64,000 bases of DNA from Sporosarcina sp. (GTDB lineage Bacteria > Bacillota > Bacilli > Bacillales_A > Planococcaceae). The DNA lies in the NCBI GenBank assembly GCA_026169375.1, contig JAPFCR010000030.1, positions 1-64,000 on the forward strand, written 5' to 3'. The notes under the pieces were generated by a model that was not told the DNA's origin, ran no database searches, and saw only the letters and a list, made by a program, of their open reading frames with translations. Below, in pieces: positions 26,918-36,298 of this stretch. Numbering within the stretch: position 1 is the first letter of the stretch; each line of letters begins with the position of its first letter. The position numbers and the translations under genes are program-made.

Positions 26918-27647
26918 GCCAAAACTGATTGATATTGTAAGTAAGCAAGTGCGTTTCAAATTAAACGCGAATGCTGTTTCTTTTTCAATTCTCGTTTTCC
27001 TTCAATTGCTTGCATTAGCGCTTAGTTTTCCGAGTATGACAAGCATTGACCATGAGCTAGACGTTTCACTCGTTGAAGTATCTGTTACATCGCACGTTAT
27101 ATTTGCAGTTCTATGGACTTTCTTTTCTGGGATTCATTTAGCCAATTGTACAAAGTGGAATGAGACCTTCACATTTGTTACGACACGTTTTACACATCAC
27201 CTTTCTAATTTTTTCTATATGGTAATTGCTTCTTTCATCGCTAGTGTTATGACTGTTTTAGCGAGTCCGACTTTAAGATTACTCACTTATATGCGATATG
27301 ATGAGATTCCTCAAAGTCCTTTAACGATTATAGAAGCACCGATGGACTTTTTCATTCAATTCATAACAGCATTTTTGTATTTATTATTATTTTTTGTAAT
27401 CGGTTATGTGATACAATCTTTCGTTCAAATGAATGGATTGCTAGGAAGCGTTTACTTAATCGCAATCATCTTTTCACTATTTATCATTAACGGTATTTTT
27501 GGGGTTCCACTTATTAGCAATCTAGTGTTGGCTTTTCTCCAAGAACGTTCTTTATTTCTTTTTTCATTGAAAGTTATTGGCGCAATTGCTGTTCTTTTTA
27601 GTCTTTCAATATGGATGACAAATCGATTAGAGGTGAGGAAATCATGA
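26904..27647 (+). CDS. Six-span membrane protein, probable ABC permease subunit
   Basis: A 247-residue hydrophobic protein with about six membrane segments (near residues 25-45, 58-80, 96-116, 148-172, 183-205 and 220-240) and short loops. There is no recognisable motif. The ATG at 26904 has AAAAGGAGGA upstream and overlaps the end of the ATPase gene by 14 bases. Context makes it the permease partner of that ATPase, as in ytr-type operons. The substrate is unknown. Confidence 0.75.
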   Translation: MYLTKPKLIDIVSKQVRFKLNANAVSFSILVFLQLLALALSFPSMTSIDHELDVSLVEVSVTSHVIFAVLWTFFSGIHLANCTKWNETFTFVTTRFTHHLSNFFYMVIASFIASVMTVLASPTLRLLTYMRYDEIPQSPLTIIEAPMDFFIQFITAFLYLLLFFVIGYVIQSFVQMNGLLGSVYLIAIIFSLFIINGIFGVPLISNLVLAFLQERSLFLFSLKVIGAIAVLFSLSIWMTNRLEVRKS

Positions 27648-28381
27648 TGGGTGCTCTCGCACTTATACCATTTCTATTAATTATTGTGATTTTTGTTTTG
27701 TTGATGTTCGGTAAAACCTTTTCACGACAAGGTATTTTTTCAATCAACCGTAAATTCCATTTTATCGTGGCATTTAGCTTTATAGGTGTGCTATTTATCA
27801 TGACGATTTTAGCCGAGCTCCTTTATCCAACGAGCCAGGAAATCGAACGCCCACCTCACACAGAAGATACATCACCTTCTAGGTTCCAAGCGTACAACAA
27901 AATCGAGAACGATATTATAGCAGGAAGTCGCGCAAACTCTTCCCTACTCGTCGCGTCTCGTACACACAAAGTAGATGAACAGTTAGAAATCACTTACTCA
28001 GGAGAGTTCTATGACTTCCCACTGATTTATGTCGAGCGAAGTGAAGAAGCTGAAAATACAATTGAAGAATATGTTTACAAACCATTTATGTTCGTCAACG
28101 ACTATGACTATACAGATAAACTGGATATTCATTTGCCTACTTGGGGTAAAGACACAATGACAATTTCAAACATGGTCGATTTTAACTTAAACTTAACGGA
28201 ATATAGTGATGCATCGCTCTTCAAACAGTTTACGAGCGAAGGGAACAATTCAACTTTTTCAAGTAGTTTTGGATCATCTTCCGCTACTCCTATTATTCAT
28301 TTAATCGTACCCAAAGATTTAGAAGTTATTGCACCATTCGATGACGTGATGTTTGTCGAAGAATTGCGGGAAGAACAATGA
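27644..28381 (+). CDS. Membrane-anchored protein of the YtrA-type operon
   Basis: A 245-residue protein with two membrane segments at the N terminus (about residues 3-22 and 37-60) followed by a soluble part of about 180 residues, predicted outside the cell, that is acidic, contains Ser-rich stretches and has alternating beta-like sequence. I do not recognise a domain. The ATG overlaps the previous stop (ATGA) and GAGGTGAGG lies just upstream, so translation is coupled. It is the last gene of the operon and could be a sensor or accessory subunit. Confidence 0.7.
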   Translation: MMGALALIPFLLIIVIFVLLMFGKTFSRQGIFSINRKFHFIVAFSFIGVLFIMTILAELLYPTSQEIERPPHTEDTSPSRFQAYNKIENDIIAGSRANSSLLVASRTHKVDEQLEITYSGEFYDFPLIYVERSEEAENTIEEYVYKPFMFVNDYDYTDKLDIHLPTWGKDTMTISNMVDFNLNLTEYSDASLFKQFTSEGNNSTFSSSFGSSSATPIIHLIVPKDLEVIAPFDDVMFVEELREEQ

Positions 28382-28390
28382 TAAACTCAC

Positions 28391-28433
28391 AAAAGCTGTT
28401 AGTACAAGGGTTCCCCTTATCCTAACAGCTTTT
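28391..28433 (+). terminator. Bidirectional terminator
   Basis: A perfect 12-bp stem AAAAGCTGTTAG/CTAACAGCTTTT ends the GntR/ABC operon and, from the other side, the EamA transporter gene. Confidence 0.9.
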
Positions 28434-28436
28434 CAT

Positions 28437-29360
28437 TTATTCTTTTAATAAGTCTTCGCCACCTGTATCTATTTTACTTCCGGCTACTGAAATCCACATA
28501 ACACCGAGTAACATTGTAATTGCTCCGACAAATTGCCATACCCCTAAAGCTTGACCAAACCAAATTATGGAAATTACCATTGCTGTCAGGGGTTCGAAAC
28601 TCGATAAAACACTGGCTTCAATGGCACTAATGTATTTCATACTACCTAAAAATAAAACAAATGCCCCCGTCCCAACAATGGTTACAGCAATCAGCATGAA
28701 TCCTACGCTCGGCTGTCCTATTAATTTAATTTGTTTTACAATCGGAACAATTTGTGTAACAAGCAACACAATCCCACCAATGACCATCGCCCAAGCAACT
28801 GAAACGAGTACTCCCCACACTTGCATCAAATGTGCTGGATAGAGTGTATAAAACGAAAATGCAAGACCGACTGCAACTCCCCAAAAAACGGCCGTTTGAC
28901 CTAATGTAAACCCTGCCAATGAACCATTCGTTAACAATAAAAACAACCCACCAAGCGTCACAATCATCCCAAGCACTTGGACAATCGGTGGAAACTTACG
29001 ATGTTTCCAAGATACGAATAATATAATATAGATCGGTGCTAAAAACTGAAAAAGTGTAGCAATAATCGCATTACTCGATTCAATTGAGGAAGCAAATGAA
29101 AATTGAACACCTAACATCCCTACGATTCCGAAAATAACCAGTTGACGCGCCCAAACTTTTTGGCGCCAAGGTAAAGATATTCTTTTTCCTTGTAATTTTA
29201 AAATGGTCAATAAAATAATTCCAGCAAGGAGTAAACGAATGGTTAACATGAATGGAACAGTCAAATCTGTGTTCTCCAATAGCCATTCCATCATCGGGCC
29301 GGTTGCTCCCCATAATACAGCTCCTGAAATTATCATTCCAATTCCTTTCATTCTATCCAT
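28437..29360 (-). CDS. EamA/DMT-family transporter
   Basis: A 307-residue permease with about ten membrane segments arranged as two EamA repeats (about residues 5-140 and 155-295). Typical repeat ends are seen in the Gly/Pro-rich LSSFEPLTAMVISIIWFGQ and the earlier ATLFQFLAPIYIILF. Members export amino acids or metabolites; the substrate is unknown. GGAGGG precedes the ATG. It is transcribed alone, divergent from the EAL-domain gene. Confidence 0.9.
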   Translation of the reverse strand: MDRMKGIGMIISGAVLWGATGPMMEWLLENTDLTVPFMLTIRLLLAGIILLTILKLQGKRISLPWRQKVWARQLVIFGIVGMLGVQFSFASSIESSNAIIATLFQFLAPIYIILFVSWKHRKFPPIVQVLGMIVTLGGLFLLLTNGSLAGFTLGQTAVFWGVAVGLAFSFYTLYPAHLMQVWGVLVSVAWAMVIGGIVLLVTQIVPIVKQIKLIGQPSVGFMLIAVTIVGTGAFVLFLGSMKYISAIEASVLSSFEPLTAMVISIIWFGQALGVWQFVGAITMLLGVMWISVAGSKIDTGGEDLLKE

Positions 29361-29464
29361 TATAGAACCCTCCTTAAATCCTTATTCAGATTCTCAAATT
29401 TCTAGTGTCTTTTTGTTTAATTTTTATAGAATCATAGTATAGTATACCCAGGAGGCCGAATAAT

Positions 29465-31126
29465 ATGTTTTCAAATTACGAGCAATTTAAACCTGAATTA
29501 CTAGACATTATGGTACAACTTGAAAAATTTTATATGGTGACTCATATGGATAAGCACGGCTCAATCACTTATACCAATAAAGAATTTCTAGCCGTGAGCC
29601 ATTGGACACCCAAACGAGTACTCGGTAAAACCTTTTGGCAAATGTTTCCTGATATAGAAGAGAATCAGCAAGAAGCAAATCAAATTTGGGGACAATTGTT
29701 AAATGGAAAGCCTTGGTCTGGTTCCGTTAAGAAGACCACTCGTTTAGGAAAATCTTATTATGTGAAAATGACAGCTATCCCAATCATTCGTTCTGAAGAT
29801 CAACTTTTTTCTGTCCTCACTTTCGAGGTTGATATGACAGCTGACTTTCAAATAAAAGAAAAACTAAAAAAAATTGCTTTTTTTGACTATGAAACTGGAC
29901 TAATGAACCGACATAATCTAGAAAAAACCGTAAATCAACTGATTGCAAAAAAAGAAAGCTTTGCATTTGTCTACTTAGCAATTGACCGTTTTTACACTCT
30001 ACAAGATTTTCATTCCAATGAATCTCGTAAAGAAATTATACATGCCTTCACAAATCGACTGAAACGATATTTTCAAAATGGCCAAATTGCAAGAATCGGA
30101 GTCAATGAATTTGTCATTCTTACCCAATTCGGAGACTGGTTTATCGAAGGGTTTAATGATTTCTTAAAGCGATACCCTATTGATATTCAAAGTTCTACCT
30201 TAGCAATTACAACAAGCGGTGGAATTATTCGATACCCTGAAAACCAAAACACCTATACAAATTTGATGAATGCAGCGATTACAGCCGCCCAAAATGCGAC
30301 TGAGTTAGGTGGTGAAAAAATCATTTGCCTTTCGACCGCCTCTCATAAAGCACTCAATCGAAAATCACTCATTAGTCAAAAACTACTTTCAGCCATTGAA
30401 CAAGAACAACTACAAGTCGTCTATCAACCACAAATTGACCGCCAAACAGGGGAAACAACATTATACGAGGCACTTATTCGTTGGAATGATGATGAGTTAG
30501 GCACTGTATCACCGGATGAATTGATTCCAATCGCTGAAGAAAATGGACTCATTGAAAACATTGGAACATTCGTTTTAACTGAAGCTGCTGAGCTTGCTGC
30601 AACGCTGAATAAAGCGGGAAAACCGATCGTGATTGCTGTAAACACTTCTGTTCGTGAGTTTATCAGTCATACTAGAAACAAGCAAATTATGGACATTTTA
30701 CGGAAAGCTTCTTGCCCACCTCAGTTAATTCAATTAGAAATTACTGAAATATTTGCTTTTAAAGCTGAAGAAGAAAAATCTATTTTTCGTCAAATGAAAC
30801 AATTAAAAGATGAAGGAATTGAATTCGCGCTCGATGACTTTGGAACAGGATATGCATCCTTCCGTTATATGCAGTCATTACCAATTACTAAGCTTAAAAT
30901 TGATAAACTTTTCATTCATTCTCTAACAACGCATGAACAAACAAAACAACTTGTCAATGGGATGATTCAGTTCGCAAAATCGATGAATATGTACGTGATT
31001 GCAGAAGGTGTTGAAACCGAAGCACAAGAGACTATCCTACATGAACTTGAAATCGATGCATTACAAGGTTATTTTATTGGCGCACCGATTACTCAAAAAC
31101 AAGTTCTAACTACTTTTCAATTATAA
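29465..31126 (+). CDS. PAS-(degenerate GGDEF)-EAL protein, likely c-di-GMP phosphodiesterase
   Basis: A soluble protein of 553 residues. Residues ~10-125 form a PAS domain (HGSITYTNKEFLAVS ... VLGKTFWQMFP). Residues ~135-290 form a GGDEF fold whose active motif reads GVNEF, so cyclase activity is unlikely. Residues ~305-550 form an EAL domain with the expected catalytic residues: YEALIRW, NTSVREF, LEITEI, LDDFGTGYAS, KIDKLF and IAEGVET. It should cleave c-di-GMP in response to a PAS signal. AGGAGG precedes the ATG. A single gene with its own terminator. Confidence 0.93.
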   Translation: MFSNYEQFKPELLDIMVQLEKFYMVTHMDKHGSITYTNKEFLAVSHWTPKRVLGKTFWQMFPDIEENQQEANQIWGQLLNGKPWSGSVKKTTRLGKSYYVKMTAIPIIRSEDQLFSVLTFEVDMTADFQIKEKLKKIAFFDYETGLMNRHNLEKTVNQLIAKKESFAFVYLAIDRFYTLQDFHSNESRKEIIHAFTNRLKRYFQNGQIARIGVNEFVILTQFGDWFIEGFNDFLKRYPIDIQSSTLAITTSGGIIRYPENQNTYTNLMNAAITAAQNATELGGEKIICLSTASHKALNRKSLISQKLLSAIEQEQLQVVYQPQIDRQTGETTLYEALIRWNDDELGTVSPDELIPIAEENGLIENIGTFVLTEAAELAATLNKAGKPIVIAVNTSVREFISHTRNKQIMDILRKASCPPQLIQLEITEIFAFKAEEEKSIFRQMKQLKDEGIEFALDDFGTGYASFRYMQSLPITKLKIDKLFIHSLTTHEQTKQLVNGMIQFAKSMNMYVIAEGVETEAQETILHELEIDALQGYFIGAPITQKQVLTTFQL

Positions 31127-31129
31127 AAC

Positions 31130-31155
31130 GGAGTACCCTATCAAATGGGTACTCC
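31130..31155 (+). terminator. Terminator after the EAL gene
   Basis: A 9-bp perfect stem GGAGTACCC/GGGTACTCC with an 8-base loop and a T-run follows the stop codon directly. Confidence 0.88.
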
Positions 31156-31245
31156 ATTTTTATATTTTTTACTTTCCTAAGTTTATTCTTTTTTAGAAAG
31201 GGAACCATTTAACTACTAAGAAGTAATCAACTTGGAGGGATTTCA

Positions 31246-32127
31246 TTGCCAAATGATCAATATGAAAAAATCGATAAAGAAGTACCTAAACAAACACAAG
31301 AGAACCAGCCTGGAATAGAAAGTGATATGATGCCAGCTCCTATTTATGATGATGAAAACTATAAAGGTTCTGGTAAGTTAAAGGGAAAGAATGCTCTGAT
31401 CACAGGCGGCGATAGCGGTATCGGAAAAGCTGTTGCCATTGCATTTGCTAAAGAAGGAGCGAATATTGCGATTGCTTATTTAGATGAAAAAGAAGACGGC
31501 GATGCTCATAAAACTGTAAAATTAATCGAAGCATACGGTGGAACAGCATATAAAATTCGCCTTGATATTAGCGAAGAACAACATTGTGAACAACTCATTG
31601 AAAAGGTTACAAAAGAATTGGGTCCTGTCAATATCCTTGTGAACAATGCCGGGAAACAGTTCCCACAGGAAGACATTGCCAATATTTCAGCAGACCAATT
31701 ACATGAAACCTTTGCGACAAACTTTTTCGGGCTTTTTTATTTGTCAAAAGCCGCTTTGAAGCAGATGGAAGAAGGAGATGTTATTATTAACACTTCTTCT
31801 GTAACGGCCTATAACGGATCACCCGGTCTCATCGATTATTCTGCAACCAAAGGAGCGATTACCTCTTTCACCCGATCACTAGCACTAAACTTAGCAGATA
31901 AAGGCATCCGTGTGAATGCTGTTGCACCTGGACCTATTTGGACACCTTTAATTCCTGCTACATTCGACGGCGACAAAGTTCAACAACACGGTGCAGATAC
32001 CCCTGTAAAACGTCGTGGACAACCGGCTGAAAATGCACCGGCTTACGTATTTTTAGCTTCAGAGGATTCTAGTTATATGACTGGACAAACAATTCATGTC
32101 GATGGCGGGGACTATGTCGGGTCGTAA
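31246..32127 (+). CDS. SDR-family oxidoreductase (YhdF/YhxC type)
   Basis: A 293-residue short-chain dehydrogenase. An N-terminal extension of about 45 residues (polar, Gln/Glu-rich, ending in PAPIYDDENYKGSGKLKGK) is typical of this stress-related Bacillus subgroup. The cofactor loop is TGGDSGIGKAVA (about residues 52-63), NNAGKQ follows near 135, and the active site is Ser (INTSSVTAY) with YSATKG as the Tyr-Lys pair. NADP(H) or NAD(H) use and substrate are not certain. The start is TTG with GGAGGGA upstream. Confidence 0.92.
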   Translation: MPNDQYEKIDKEVPKQTQENQPGIESDMMPAPIYDDENYKGSGKLKGKNALITGGDSGIGKAVAIAFAKEGANIAIAYLDEKEDGDAHKTVKLIEAYGGTAYKIRLDISEEQHCEQLIEKVTKELGPVNILVNNAGKQFPQEDIANISADQLHETFATNFFGLFYLSKAALKQMEEGDVIINTSSVTAYNGSPGLIDYSATKGAITSFTRSLALNLADKGIRVNAVAPGPIWTPLIPATFDGDKVQQHGADTPVKRRGQPAENAPAYVFLASEDSSYMTGQTIHVDGGDYVGS

Positions 32128-32166
32128 GTAACTTAATCTAAAAAATTATAACAAGCCCTTTACTTT

Positions 32167-32209
32167 AAAATGCTTTCAAAAGAGTAGCCGCTCATTTTGA
32201 AAGCATTTT
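32167..32209 (+). terminator. Bidirectional terminator
   Basis: A 15-bp stem built on AAAATGCTTTCAAAA/TTTTGAAAGCATTTT lies between the convergent SDR and pyroglutamyl peptidase genes. Confidence 0.9.
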
Positions 32210-32211
32210 TA

Positions 32212-32823
32212 TTATTCCATTTCTGACAATACTTCTATACAAATTAAAACGCCTTTCTTCAAATCTTCTTCTGACCAACTAGGTATATTTTTTTGTTCAA
32301 TAGCAAGCTCATGCGAAGCTGGGATATGGATAAATCCTGACTTAATCATTCTTTTTTGTTGTTTTGCATAGTGAAGTGCACGGTACATCACATGGTTACA
32401 TAAATAAGCGCCTGCTGTATTTGAGATTTTCGCCGGCAATCCTTCCTCTTTTAAAGCTTCGACCATTTTACGTATCGGTAATGTGGTAAAATAACCATCA
32501 GCTCCTCCACCGATAATTTCTTCGTCCACGGGTGCGTAACCGTTATTGTCGACTGGACCATCATTTACGTTGATCGCAATCCGTTCTGGTGTAAATAGCG
32601 ATCGTCCTCCTGCAAGACCGAGTGAAATAATTGCGTCAGGCTTTACTTCCTCAATATATTCCATCAGTTTCTCTCCAGTTAATTTAAATTCCACTGGCAA
32701 TATTTTACTATGTATAACATAGTCCCCAATTTCTCGACCGTCCAAAGATTTCACAATATTCATCGTTGGATTTGTTGAATACTTTAAAAATGGTTCAAAA
32801 CCTGTTAATAATAATTGCTTCAT
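32212..32823 (-). CDS. pcp: Pyroglutamyl-peptidase I
   Basis: Cytoplasmic cysteine peptidase (family C15) that removes N-terminal pyroglutamate. With the start at 32823 (GGAGG seven bases upstream) the protein has 203 residues, the usual length. It begins LLLTGFEPF and has the catalytic triad at the expected places: Glu80 in FTPERIAIN, Cys142 in AGAYLCNH and His166 in FIHIPASH. A longer reading upstream adds 25 residues that are not part of the family and have no ribosome site. Confidence 0.96.
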   Translation of the reverse strand: MKQLLLTGFEPFLKYSTNPTMNIVKSLDGREIGDYVIHSKILPVEFKLTGEKLMEYIEEVKPDAIISLGLAGGRSLFTPERIAINVNDGPVDNNGYAPVDEEIIGGGADGYFTTLPIRKMVEALKEEGLPAKISNTAGAYLCNHVMYRALHYAKQQKRMIKSGFIHIPASHELAIEQKNIPSWSEEDLKKGVLICIEVLSEME

Positions 32824-32886
32824 TTTTACGCCTCCTCTGTTCTTATAGTATATAGATTTTTCTAGGTAATTTAAATTTTTTATAAA

Positions 32887-32916
32887 AAAGCTGCTCAATC
32901 ATTTTAGAGCAGCTTT
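32887..32916 (-). terminator. Terminator after the AIM24 gene
   Basis: A 10-bp perfect stem AAAGCTGCTC/GAGCAGCTTT followed by a T-rich stretch on the minus strand, eight bases past the AIM24-family stop codon. Confidence 0.85.
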
Positions 32917-32923
32917 AAATTTG

Positions 32924-33625
32924 TTAAGAATGTTCTCCAGAACCTGAGGTTAAGCCTTCTTCAAAAGGTTGTACAATGACGAATCCTTCTCCTGAAAACT
33001 CCATTTGAATAGACTCTCCGCTCCCTCTTCCAAGGAAAGTTCTAAAATTAATATCTGTTCGGAATTCTGGTTCAAGATGTCCTGACCATGCGACGGTTGC
33101 ATTTGGATCAGTTAATACAGGACGACCTGGCTTCACGAGCAATGTCAGCGGTTCATAGTGAGAAGTTATCGCAACTTTTCCGCGACCTCTTAAATTCACA
33201 TTAAATAAACCACCCGACATCATCCCTGCCATCTTTCGCATAAGGTGAATATCCCAGTCAATACTTGGTTCAAAGGCAAGCAAATCATTGCCATTTACTG
33301 TTATGGCCTCATTATTCAAATCAAATATAGTAATCTTCTTTCCTTGGTCGGCCAAATAGAGTTGACCATTCCCCGTCGCTTTCATGAGTGCAGTTCCTTC
33401 ACCCGTAAATGCCTTTTTAAACATTTTTCCAATTCCGTGTTCAAGCATTTTTTCTCGTTCAAATTTAATATTACCCGTATAAGAAATCATTGATCCCATT
33501 TTGGTCCATACGATTTCTTCCAAATTCACTTCTAATATTCGCGGCGTTTCAAGCTCGAAAAACTCATTACGTCCTTCATCTTGCTGCGTATTTCGGATAA
33601 ATTCATCTAATGAATATTTACTCAT
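32924..33625 (-). CDS. AIM24-family protein
   Basis: A 233-residue protein of the AIM24/TIGR00266 family, built almost wholly of beta strands (a double TRAP-like beta barrel). Family signs are EREKMLEHGIGKMFKKAFTGEG near residues 55-76, GNGQLYLADQGKKI, LLAFEPSIDWDIHL, GLFNVNLRGRGKVAIT and the late VAWSGHLEPEF. The biochemical role in bacteria is unknown. No signal peptide or membrane segment is present. AGGGAAGG precedes the ATG. It lies downstream of the serpin gene on the same strand, about 100 bases away. Confidence 0.88.
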   Translation of the reverse strand: MSKYSLDEFIRNTQQDEGRNEFFELETPRILEVNLEEIVWTKMGSMISYTGNIKFEREKMLEHGIGKMFKKAFTGEGTALMKATGNGQLYLADQGKKITIFDLNNEAITVNGNDLLAFEPSIDWDIHLMRKMAGMMSGGLFNVNLRGRGKVAITSHYEPLTLLVKPGRPVLTDPNATVAWSGHLEPEFRTDINFRTFLGRGSGESIQMEFSGEGFVIVQPFEEGLTSGSGEHS

Positions 33626-33721
33626 TTTGCACCTTCCCTTCCTACTTTTCCTTAACCGTTATACGTTTTCGAAACAGAAAAGATTCATGCCATACAAATA
33701 CTCACAATCAATACCCTATAA

Positions 33722-34975
33722 TTATTCTTCAGGATTTGCAATCTCTCCGATAAATAAAACAGCATCTGTTTCATCATCAATAATCATGACAACAAACGGA
33801 TGATCGACCTCAATTAAAAAAGGCTCATTTAACGGGGCTGATTCTTTTACCATTTCAACTCCTGTTGCAGCCGCGGCCTCTGTACCTTTTTCATGCACTT
33901 CAATAAATGTCTTTTGTTTCACTGAACTAATCCAAACCGGAACATCCTCTTCAATTATTTTAGTAAACGTCGCTTCCTCATCAAAGGCTGATTTCATGCC
34001 AAATTGCTGTAGCACCTCGTTCAATAATATTTCATAGTTAAGCTTGAATTTCGGCAAATTGACAGTCCCTTTTTCCACTTCGAATTCTTTATCCCAACTC
34101 TTCCAATTTTCTATTGTCAATTCTTTACGAAAAGCTTCTCTATCAGCCGCTTCTTTTGGCAAATAGACTTGCATTTTCATCGTTTCTTCCCCGTAAGGTA
34201 ATTCAACCGCCTGGAATAAGTCATTTTCCATATAGCGAAGATCTTCTGTTAAAGTCATCATAGAAACTTCTTTTGTGTTCCCGTCTTTCATATGAAAATC
34301 CCTCGGTTCTGTCGCTTTCTCTTGAAATGGATACGTCCAATCCCCTTTAAAGTAGATCGCATTCAATAAGTAAGTAACAAGTTTAGAATTTAAAGGAGCA
34401 TCTACCATTTTTTCAATCTTTCCATTAGTTGCGTCTTCTACCCATTCATTTATTCTAGTTGCTGATGCAGCATCATGAACGTCTATTTCCTCAATCTTTG
34501 CACCGAAATAGTCTTGATTGTTTTTTGCAAAATCTTGTTGAAAATGAAATTCCTCATTTAACCAAATTGAGTTGGCAATGGCCAATTCAATAAACTCCGA
34601 ATCTTTTTGAAGGAGATTCATAAGCGAAGCACTTGCTTTATTTAAGTGGTTAGCGTCTATCCCTTCCATTTGAAGCGTGCGTGCCATTTCTTCTTTTGTT
34701 TCTCCCCCCGCTCCGTTATACACCATACCTAAAGCCATAAATAAACTAGTTGGTGAGATAAACACGTTTCCTTCATCATCTGGTTTTACTTGCTGAAATA
34801 ACTTAAAACCTAATTCGTTATTAGGTGTGATGATTTCTTTGTAATCATCTTCTTTCACGTCCGATGGCATCGAATTTTCGGGATGCTTAACATTTTCGGG
34901 ATTTTCTGAACCACAAGCTGTTAAAAAGATTAGCAAAGCTGCAATGGCTACGAATATTACTCTTTTTTTCCACAC
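33722..34975 (-). CDS. Serpin-family protease inhibitor lipoprotein
   Basis: A 417-residue secreted serpin. The N terminus is a lipoprotein signal (lipobox LTAC, Cys21 with the GTG start at 34975, which has AAGGAAGGTGA upstream; a GTG three codons earlier is possible). The serpin core shows NVFISPTSLFMALGMVYNGA, LLNAIYFKGDWTYPF and DHPFVVMI. The hinge of the reactive loop, EKGTEAAAAT, has the small residues needed for loop insertion, so it should be a true inhibitor. The scissile bond lies within the segment MVKESAPLN. The target is probably an extracellular serine or cysteine protease. Confidence 0.93.
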   Translation of the reverse strand: MWKKRVIFVAIAALLIFLTACGSENPENVKHPENSMPSDVKEDDYKEIITPNNELGFKLFQQVKPDDEGNVFISPTSLFMALGMVYNGAGGETKEEMARTLQMEGIDANHLNKASASLMNLLQKDSEFIELAIANSIWLNEEFHFQQDFAKNNQDYFGAKIEEIDVHDAASATRINEWVEDATNGKIEKMVDAPLNSKLVTYLLNAIYFKGDWTYPFQEKATEPRDFHMKDGNTKEVSMMTLTEDLRYMENDLFQAVELPYGEETMKMQVYLPKEAADREAFRKELTIENWKSWDKEFEVEKGTVNLPKFKLNYEILLNEVLQQFGMKSAFDEEATFTKIIEEDVPVWISSVKQKTFIEVHEKGTEAAAATGVEMVKESAPLNEPFLIEVDHPFVVMIIDDETDAVLFIGEIANPEE

Positions 34976-35061
34976 CCTAATCACCTTCCTTTTACAAGAT
35001 TAGACTGTTTCCTCTTCGAAAAGTTACAGCATATTCTAAAAACAATGAATTTACATTTTAA

Positions 35062-35100
35062 AAAACGTTGAACAAGAAAATTATTTCTGTTCAACGTTTT
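35062..35100 (-). terminator. Terminator after the lysine dehydrogenase operon
   Basis: A perfect 12-bp stem AAAACGTTGAAC/GTTCAACGTTTT with flanking T residues on the minus strand, seven bases past the stop codon. Confidence 0.9.
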
Positions 35101-35107
35101 AGCTGAT

Positions 35108-36256
35108 TCACTTTTTCTCTTCTTTTATTATTACTCCGCGCTTTGCCAATTCTTCGATGTATAATTCACCTGGTACTATTTTCTCAGGTGGATAAACTCC
35201 ACGTTTTGTAATTTTTCTCGTTCCAATCATTTGAGCGACAATCGAAATTGTGTTTGCAGTCGCACGCGCCATTGCTGTAATATTTTTAGATATGTCTTTT
35301 TCTGTTACTAAGTTGTATTCATAAGTTGTTTGTTGCTTATCTTTTTCACCTTGGACAATCACACGCAACAATACTGCGTCTGATTTATCTCCAAGTTGTA
35401 ATTTCGGCGTTAGGAATTCTCGCATCATATCACGTATTTTTAATGGCCGCCCATACATATTGACCGTTTGATCGCGTGACAATAAACCAAGATCTACAAG
35501 TAATTGAAATTTCTCTGCATGCCCTTTATAACGAATCGTTTTATATTCTAATGTTTGCACATTTGAATAGGATTCCGTTAATGTCGAAGTCCCGCCTGAT
35601 GTATGAAATGCTTCCAATTCACCATAATCATCAAATGTAATTGACTCTACTTCTGACAACGACGGGACTTCCTCTAACTTTCCATTACGAATTACATGAG
35701 AAGGATCTGTATAATGATCAAAAACCCCTTCTAGTGAAAAGACCAAGTTATACTGTAAAGGCGGTTCAGGTTCGACTGGAATACCACCAACATATATTTT
35801 AATCGTATTTACGTGATCGAGTCGGCCTGCTCCGTACCCTGTAAGAATATTAATCATCCCTGGTGCTACGCCTAGATCCGGAATAATTGTCACATCTTTT
35901 TCTTGTGCTTTTTTATTCATCTTTAAGACTGCATCTGTTGCGCCGCCGATATGCCCGCCTAAGTCAATTGCGTGCACACCTTTTTCTATCGCAATATGCG
36001 CTACTTTTTCATTAAACGTGTAGAAAAGTGCGTTGATTACAACATCACCAAGCGCCATCACATCTGCTAGTTGCTCATCATTATTCGCATCCAGCCATAA
36101 AATATCCAACTTATCTGACATGAGTTCCCCCGCGAAATCCTCTGCTCGGCGAACATGTAAATCTGCTAAATAAACACGATCTACGTCATCACTTTTCACC
36201 AAATCCCGCGCTGCTTCTGTCCCCATTAGACCTGCACCGAGTATAACAATTTTCAT
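35108..36256 (-). CDS. L-lysine 6-dehydrogenase (saccharopine dehydrogenase family)
   Basis: A 382-residue NAD(P)-dependent enzyme that oxidises the epsilon-amino group of lysine to give allysine (in equilibrium with piperideine-6-carboxylate) and ammonia. It begins with a Rossmann motif, [17 protein letters not shown]. Segments [49 protein letters not shown] and [13 protein letters not shown] match the Geobacillus stearothermophilus LysDH sequence as I remember it, and the length agrees (about 385). The gene directly follows an aldehyde dehydrogenase gene by 42 bases, giving both steps from lysine to 2-aminoadipate. Confidence 0.88.
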   Translation of the reverse strand: MKIVILGAGLMGTEAARDLVKSDDVDRVYLADLHVRRAEDFAGELMSDKLDILWLDANNDEQLADVMALGDVVINALFYTFNEKVAHIAIEKGVHAIDLGGHIGGATDAVLKMNKKAQEKDVTIIPDLGVAPGMINILTGYGAGRLDHVNTIKIYVGGIPVEPEPPLQYNLVFSLEGVFDHYTDPSHVIRNGKLEEVPSLSEVESITFDDYGELEAFHTSGGTSTLTESYSNVQTLEYKTIRYKGHAEKFQLLVDLGLLSRDQTVNMYGRPLKIRDMMREFLTPKLQLGDKSDAVLLRVIVQGEKDKQQTTYEYNLVTEKDISKNITAMARATANTISIVAQMIGTRKITKRGVYPPEKIVPGELYIEELAKRGVIIKEEKK

Positions 36257-36298
36257 TATGCCTCAGCTCCTTTCTTCTCACATCTACCTGTAATTCTC

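Noticed and set aside
32824-32898. Longer start for pyroglutamyl peptidase (25 more residues)
   Set aside because: The extra residues do not fit the family, and the strong GGAGG serves the later ATG.
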